Assembly (NCBI GenBank): GCA_045541255.1
Contig: JAZQIU010000006.1
Span: 62,001-126,000 of the forward strand
Source of the DNA: UMGS1124 sp045541255
Lineage (GTDB): Bacteria > Bacillota_I > Bacilli_A > RF39 > UBA660
Length of the DNA: 64,000 nt
Reading direction: 5' to 3'
In this document: positions 60,141 through 64,000 of the stretch, piece by piece
How the letters are laid out: each line of letters begins with the position of its first letter
How positions within the stretch are numbered: the stretch's first letter is position 1
Translations under genes and position numbers: made by a program
Notes under the pieces: generated by a model
What the model was told of the DNA's origin: nothing
Seen by the model: only the letters and a program-made list of their open reading frames with translations
The model's database searches: none

Positions 60141-61739
60141 ATGAAAAAGTTTTTTAAAAAACATGATTTAGTTAAAATAGCATTGTGTATGATATTATTA
60201 ACAGTTATATTATCTTGGATTATTCCGCAAGGTTATTTTAATGCAGGTGAATTAGTTAAAGGTGAAATCACTAGAGTTGGTTTATTTGATTTTGTAACTT
60301 ATGGACTATTAGGAATGTATTATTTTACTGTATTAGTAACATTCTTCTTTGTTCTAGGAGCATTTTATCAATTTTTATCAAGTCTTGGTGCTTATCAAAA
60401 ATTAACTGATAAAATTGCTGCAAAAGTAAAAGGAAAGGAAATATTATTTTCATTAATTATTAGTTTTGTATTTGCTGCTTTAGCAAGTATAATAAATGAA
60501 TATTTAGTATTAGTTGCATTTATGCCATTTGTAGTAACTATTTGTTCCAAATTAAAAATGGATAAAATTAGTACATTTGTAACTACTTTTGGTGCTATGC
60601 TAGTTGGTATTTTAGGTACTACAATTAGTGCTAAAGTTGCTGGTATGAGTGTTCAATATTTATCATTAACTTATACTGATAAATTATTTGAAAAAATTCT
60701 TTTATTTGCTATTGCTTTCATAGTATATAGTTTATTTAATATTAGACATTTAAAGAAAACTTTAGCAGATAATAAAGAATTTAAAACTATTATTGGATTC
60801 TTTGCTGCATTAGTAGATATTGGATTATTAGTTTTATTCTTTATTGTTAAAAAATTAGTATTCTATATTTTGTTAGGTGTTACTGTATTAGGTTTAGTTG
60901 CTTATATAGTATATAGTATTAAGAAAAAAGATACTAAGAAAAAGAATAGTAAATCAAAGAAAGAAAAGGAAAGTGCTTTAGTAGTTAATGTTGATTTATT
61001 TGAAAATACTGTTAAGGGTAGTGATAAATCAAATACAATTCCATTAATTATTGTAGGAATTATTGCTATTTTAGTTACAATTTTAGCTTATATTCCATGG
61101 TCAACAGTATTCCAAGTTGATTGGTTTAGTAAAGCATTAACAACTGTAACAGAAGCTAAATTATTTGGAGTTCCAATATTCTCTTATATTCTTGGTAATG
61201 TAACTGAATTTGGTACTTGGGATATATTTGGTGTTCAAGTTGTTATGATTGTTGCTATGTTAATATTAGCAATTTGTTATAGACAAGGATTAACTAATAT
61301 TATTGATTCTTTTGCTGAAGGTTTCAAAAAATCTAGTAAATTAGTAGTAGTTTTATTACTTGCATATGTAATATTAGAATTTACAGTTATGTATCCTGTT
61401 ATTCCAACTATTCTTGGAAGTATTTTAGGAGCTAAATTCAATGTATTAACAACTACTTTAGGTGGTTTATTAACAAGTGCATTTACTACTGAATATCAAT
61501 ATACTATTAATTTAGTTTATTCTTATTTAACATCTGCATATGCTAGCAATTTAAGTGTTGTTTCAATTATTCTACAATCTACATTTGGATTAGTATCATT
61601 CTTTGTTCCATCTAGTGCTATGTTATTAGTTGGTTTAAGTTATTTAGATATTCCATATAAAGATTGGATGAAATATATTTGGAAATTCTTAGTTGTAATG
61701 TTAGTTGTTATTGTAGTAATGGCTTTCATTATTGCATAG
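60141..61739 (+). CDS. Large ion/organic-acid transporter-like membrane protein (YfcC/ArcD-type)
   Basis: 532 residues with about 12 membrane segments. The beginning, with the SWIIPQGYF motif after the first membrane segment, is like YfcC and related C4-dicarboxylate/basic-amino-acid antiporters of the IT superfamily. The two halves are separated by a Lys-rich cytoplasmic loop (KKDTKKKNSKSKKEKE, about 264-279). The C-terminal half repeats GTTISAK-like and VFFVPSSA-like turns that could be the paired re-entrant loops. Substrate unknown. TATAAT at 60112-60117 and AGGAGG precede the ATG. Confidence 0.7.
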   Translation: MKKFFKKHDLVKIALCMILLTVILSWIIPQGYFNAGELVKGEITRVGLFDFVTYGLLGMYYFTVLVTFFFVLGAFYQFLSSLGAYQKLTDKIAAKVKGKEILFSLIISFVFAALASIINEYLVLVAFMPFVVTICSKLKMDKISTFVTTFGAMLVGILGTTISAKVAGMSVQYLSLTYTDKLFEKILLFAIAFIVYSLFNIRHLKKTLADNKEFKTIIGFFAALVDIGLLVLFFIVKKLVFYILLGVTVLGLVAYIVYSIKKKDTKKKNSKSKKEKESALVVNVDLFENTVKGSDKSNTIPLIIVGIIAILVTILAYIPWSTVFQVDWFSKALTTVTEAKLFGVPIFSYILGNVTEFGTWDIFGVQVVMIVAMLILAICYRQGLTNIIDSFAEGFKKSSKLVVVLLLAYVILEFTVMYPVIPTILGSILGAKFNVLTTTLGGLLTSAFTTEYQYTINLVYSYLTSAYASNLSVVSIILQSTFGLVSFFVPSSAMLLVGLSYLDIPYKDWMKYIWKFLVVMLVVIVVMAFIIA

Positions 61740-61750
61740 TATAAGTAAAA

Positions 61751-61778
61751 AAAAGTAATGCATAGTCATTGCTTTTTT
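61751..61778 (+). terminator. Intrinsic terminator after the transporter
   Basis: AAAAGTAATG (61751-61760) pairs with CATTGCTTTT, one G-T pair, followed by T residues. Confidence 0.75.
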
Positions 61779-61809
61779 TGTGTAAGTTTTTTAATATAAA
61801 AAAATATTC

Positions 61810-61838
61810 TTGTGTCAAAAATGATTATGTGTTAGAAT
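61810..61838 (+). promoter_or_regulatory. SigA promoter of the pheST leader
   Basis: TTGTGT (61810-61815), 17-base spacer, TAGAAT (61833-61838), giving a transcript that begins at the T-box leader. Confidence 0.65.
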
Positions 61839-61844
61839 AATCTA

Positions 61845-62068
61845 GTAATACATTGATTATGTCTAGTATTTTATATAAGTATTCTTTAAAGAGAGTGATT
61901 GTTATTAGCTGAAAGCAATTGCAAGAATAGTATAAAAGAAGTTTCAACATAGGAGTGTTAATCGTTTAATCTACGTTATAGGATAAGAGTGCTAGGGAAC
62001 TAGAACAAAGGTGGTACCGCGGAATTCAACAGTGTTTCGTCCTTTATTAGGATGACACTGTTTTTTTA
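61845..62068 (+). promoter_or_regulatory. T-box leader (tRNA-Phe sensing) upstream of pheST
   Basis: A cis-acting riboswitch that measures tRNA charging. The highly conserved T-box sequence AAAGGTGGTACCGCGG is at 62007-62022; its UGGU bulge would pair with the ACCA end of uncharged tRNA (A73, as in tRNA-Phe). In Stem I the specifier codon is UUC (61943-61945), followed by A and the AGGAG segment typical of specifier loops; GCUGAAAGC forms the distal part. An intrinsic terminator ends the leader. This accounts for almost all of the 348-base gap before pheS. Confidence 0.93.
62029..62067 (+). terminator. T-box attenuator hairpin
   Basis: ACAGTGT (62029-62035) pairs with ACACTGT (62055-62061), and CGTCC with GGATG inside it, followed by seven T. 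The T-box sequence just upstream can form the competing antiterminator. Confidence 0.88.
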
Positions 62069-62087
62069 TTTAGAAAGGATTGTTATT

Positions 62088-63137
62088 ATGTATAATGTTA
62101 AAGTAAATGAATTAATGGAAGAAGTTAAAACTATTTTTGATGGTATTGATTCAAAGAAAACTTTAGAAAATATTAAAGTTGCTTATATGGGAAAAAATGG
62201 TAAGATAACTCTTTTAAATCAACTAATTAAAGATGTTCCAAATGAAGAAAAACGTGAGTTTGGTATGAAAGTTAATGAGGTTAAAAATTATTTTAATACT
62301 GAGTTTGATAGATTAAGTAAGGAAATTGAATTAAAAGAAATTAATGAAAAGTTAAATGCTGAAGCGATAGATGTTACTTTACCTGGAACAGAAATTCCTG
62401 TAGGTAGTGCACATCCTATTGAAAGAATAATAGAAAGTTTAGAAAACTTACTTATGAGTATGGGTTATGATGTTGTAGAAGGACCTGAAGTAGAAAAAGA
62501 TTTATATAACTTTGAACTTCTTAATTTACCTAAAGGACATCCTGCTAGAGATGCACAAGATACTTTCTATGTTAAAGATGAAGAATATTTATTACGTAGT
62601 CAAACAAGTCCAGTACAAGCGAGAGTTATGTTAGATAAAGAAGGAAAAGAACCTATTAGAATAATTTGTCCTGGTAAAACTTATAGAAGAGATGAAGATG
62701 ATGCTACTCATTCACATCAATTTACTCAAATGGAAGGTTTGTTAGTTGATAAAGATATTACTTTAGGAGATTTAAAGGGTACATTCGAAGAAATTGCTAA
62801 AATGTTATTTGGTAAGAGTCGTGATACACGTTTTAGACCAAGTTTTTATCCATTTACAGAACCTAGCGTGGAAATGGATATAAGTTGTTTTAATTGTAAT
62901 AGTAAAGGATGTAATATTTGTAAAGGTACTGGATGGATTACAGTAGGTGGAGCAGGTATGGTAAATCCTATAGTTCTAAGAAATTGTGGTTATAATCCAA
63001 ATGAATGGAATGGTTTTGCATTTGGTTTTGGTATTGAAAGACTTGCAATGTTAAAATATGGAATTAATGATATAAGAACATTCTATGTTAATCATGATGT
63101 TCGTACTTTAAAACAATTTGATAGAAGGGAGAATTAA
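62088..63137 (+). CDS. pheS: Phenylalanyl-tRNA synthetase alpha subunit
   Basis: 349 residues from ATG 62088 after AGAAAGGATTG; an in-frame start at 62052 falls inside the attenuator hairpin. N-terminal coiled coil for tRNA binding, then class II core: DVTLPG, GSAHPIERIIESL, motif 1 MGYDVVEGPEVE, TFYVKDEEYLLRSQTSPVQAR, motif 2 GKTYRRDEDDATHSHQFTQMEG and motif 3 GFGIERLAML. A four-Cys cluster (CFNC...CNIC) is visible. pheT follows one base after the stop codon. Confidence 0.98.
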   Translation: MYNVKVNELMEEVKTIFDGIDSKKTLENIKVAYMGKNGKITLLNQLIKDVPNEEKREFGMKVNEVKNYFNTEFDRLSKEIELKEINEKLNAEAIDVTLPGTEIPVGSAHPIERIIESLENLLMSMGYDVVEGPEVEKDLYNFELLNLPKGHPARDAQDTFYVKDEEYLLRSQTSPVQARVMLDKEGKEPIRIICPGKTYRRDEDDATHSHQFTQMEGLLVDKDITLGDLKGTFEEIAKMLFGKSRDTRFRPSFYPFTEPSVEMDISCFNCNSKGCNICKGTGWITVGGAGMVNPIVLRNCGYNPNEWNGFAFGFGIERLAMLKYGINDIRTFYVNHDVRTLKQFDRREN

Positions 63138-63138
63138 T

Positions 63139-64000
63139 ATGGCAATTAGTTTAAATTGGGTAAATGATTATATTGATATAAAGGATGTTGATTTAGTTGA
63201 ACTTGCTAATAAAATTACTAAAGCTGGTATAAATATAGAAAAAGTTAGTAGTAATAAAATTGATAATTTAGTAGTTGGTAAAGTTTTGGAATGTGTAGAT
63301 CATCCTGATAGTGATCATTTACATGTTTGTAAGGTTGATATTGGTGATACTATTACTCAAATAGTATGTGGTGCTAGCAATGTAAGAAGTGGTATTAAAG
63401 TTATAGTTGCATTACCTGGTGCTATATTACCTGGAGATTTTGAAATTAAACAAAGTAAAATTAGAGGTGTAGAGTCTAATGGTATGATTTGTGCTTTATT
63501 TGAACTTGGTTTAGAAGAAAAAACAGAAGAAAATTATAATAAGGGTATTACCGAATTAGATGATGATGCACCTATTGGTGAAAATGCTTTTGTTTACTTA
63601 GATATGGGTGATACTACTTATGAATTAGACTTAAATCCTAATAGAACTGATTGTAATAATCATTTATGTTTTGCATATGAAGTTGCAGCAGTTTTAAAAA
63701 GAAAAGTTAATATGCCTGATGTAAGTTTTAATACAATAGAAGATAAAGTTGAAGATTTAGTTTCTTTAGATGTTCAAACTGATAATTGTAGTATGTACAA
63801 CTTAATGATTGCTAAAGATGTTAAGATTAAAGAAAGTCCTGAATTTATTAAACGTAGATTAGAAGTAGCTGGTATAAGAAGTATAAATAATGTTGTGGAT
63901 ATTTCTAATTATGTAATGTTAGAGTATGGACAACCATTACATTTCTTTGATAAAGATGTAGTTGGTGATAAGATTGTTGTAAGAATGGCTAAAGATAATG
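63139..64000 (+). CDS. pheT: Phenylalanyl-tRNA synthetase beta subunit, 5' part
   Basis: Starts at ATG 63139 with AGAAGGGAGAA just upstream and runs off the right edge with about 287 codons visible. The visible part includes the N-terminal SLNWVNDYIDIKDVDLVEL, the EMAP/tRNA-binding OB-like region (VVGKVLECVDHPDSDHLHVCKVD), KIRGVESNGMICA and the start of the B3/B4 editing region with NPNRTDCNNH and NNVVDISNYVMLEYGQPLH. It forms the alpha2-beta2 synthetase with PheS. Confidence 0.97.
   Translation, partial: MAISLNWVNDYIDIKDVDLVELANKITKAGINIEKVSSNKIDNLVVGKVLECVDHPDSDHLHVCKVDIGDTITQIVCGASNVRSGIKVIVALPGAILPGDFEIKQSKIRGVESNGMICALFELGLEEKTEENYNKGITELDDDAPIGENAFVYLDMGDTTYELDLNPNRTDCNNHLCFAYEVAAVLKRKVNMPDVSFNTIEDKVEDLVSLDVQTDNCSMYNLMIAKDVKIKESPEFIKRRLEVAGIRSINNVVDISNYVMLEYGQPLHFFDKDVVGDKIVVRMAKDN

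Noticed and set aside
1..64000. Alternative genetic code (UGA as Trp), suggested by the mollicute-like tmRNA tag and AT richness
   Set aside because: TGA ends several conserved genes at the right place (ricT, yabB, pth, rnr), and Trp is encoded by TGG.
1..64000. CRISPR arrays, insertion sequences, prophage or rRNA operons
   Set aside because: No regularly spaced direct repeats, no transposase- or integrase-like proteins, and no rRNA-like sequence were found.

Overview
This window is a stretch of a very AT-rich Bacillota chromosome (GC looks well below 35 % by eye). Nearly all genes lie on the + strand and are packed end to end, with GGTGAT-type ribosome binding sites and many short hairpin-plus-T terminators. 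UGA is used as a normal stop, for example in ricT, yabB and pth, so this is not a mollicute with the alternative code. The order gyrB-gyrA-SRP RNA-tadA-dnaX-ybaB-recR-bofA-holB-ricT-yabB, followed by pth-mfd-spoVT, tatD, 3D protein, rsmA, yabG, spoVG, yabP-yabQ-divIC, is the origin-proximal order of Bacillus subtilis with several genes missing (tmk, yabA, rsmI, rnmV, purR, glmU, prs). BofA, SpoVT, YabG, SpoVG, YabP, YabQ, a SpoIIID-like regulator and GerQ point to an endospore former. I would guess an uncultured, gut-type, streamlined member of the Bacilli or a related lineage. The exact taxon cannot be read from this window.

Layout. 1-4.0 kb: gyrase genes. 4.0-4.3 kb: two perfect parS sites, each followed by a DnaA-box-like nonamer, then the SRP RNA. 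4.3-13.4 kb: replication, repair and translation housekeeping genes with bofA embedded. 13.4-19.3 kb: sporulation and early division genes interleaved with tatD, rsmA and an N-acetylhexosamine-kinase-like gene. 19.35-19.71 kb: tmRNA. 19.8-24.7 kb: nucleoside phosphorylase, a small RHH protein, a tandem SpoIIID-like regulator and several envelope or coat candidates. 24.75 kb: tRNA-Cys. 25-31 kb: a membrane protein, perR-rubrerythrin with a PerR-box-like site, an ABC-F protein, a metal or oxyanion transporter-like protein, hsp20 under a CIRCE operator, and a lipid kinase. 31-36.6 kb: YfhO and a FemX-like transferase (both minus strand) flanking typA. 36.8-39.7 kb: secG-rnr-smpB. 39.7-44.5 kb: a Fic protein, two small minus-strand genes and an unrecognised three-gene cassette behind a palindrome-overlapped promoter. 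44.5-53 kb: pcrA, a nucleotidyltransferase, ligA, a sensor with a degenerate GGDEF domain, and YihY. 53.0-55.6 kb: a possible structured RNA, two degenerate ECF-type ATPases, truA and an orphan pseudopilin. 55.7-58.5 kb: small genes including lemA and gerQ. 58.5-64 kb: lysS, a large transporter, and a T-box-controlled pheS-pheT (pheT runs off the end).

How the genes fit together: chromosome handling (gyrase, parS, DnaX/HolB, RecR, Mfd, PcrA, LigA), ribosome rescue (tmRNA, SmpB and RNase R are all here), spore formation, oxidative stress (PerR-rubrerythrin) and heat stress (CIRCE-Hsp20). I see no insertion sequences, prophage, CRISPR array or rRNA. The items most worth a second look are the duplicated parS/DnaA-box module, the degenerate ECF ATPase pair with the RNA-like element in front of it, the tandem SpoIIID-like protein, and the unrecognised cassette at 41.6-44.4 kb.
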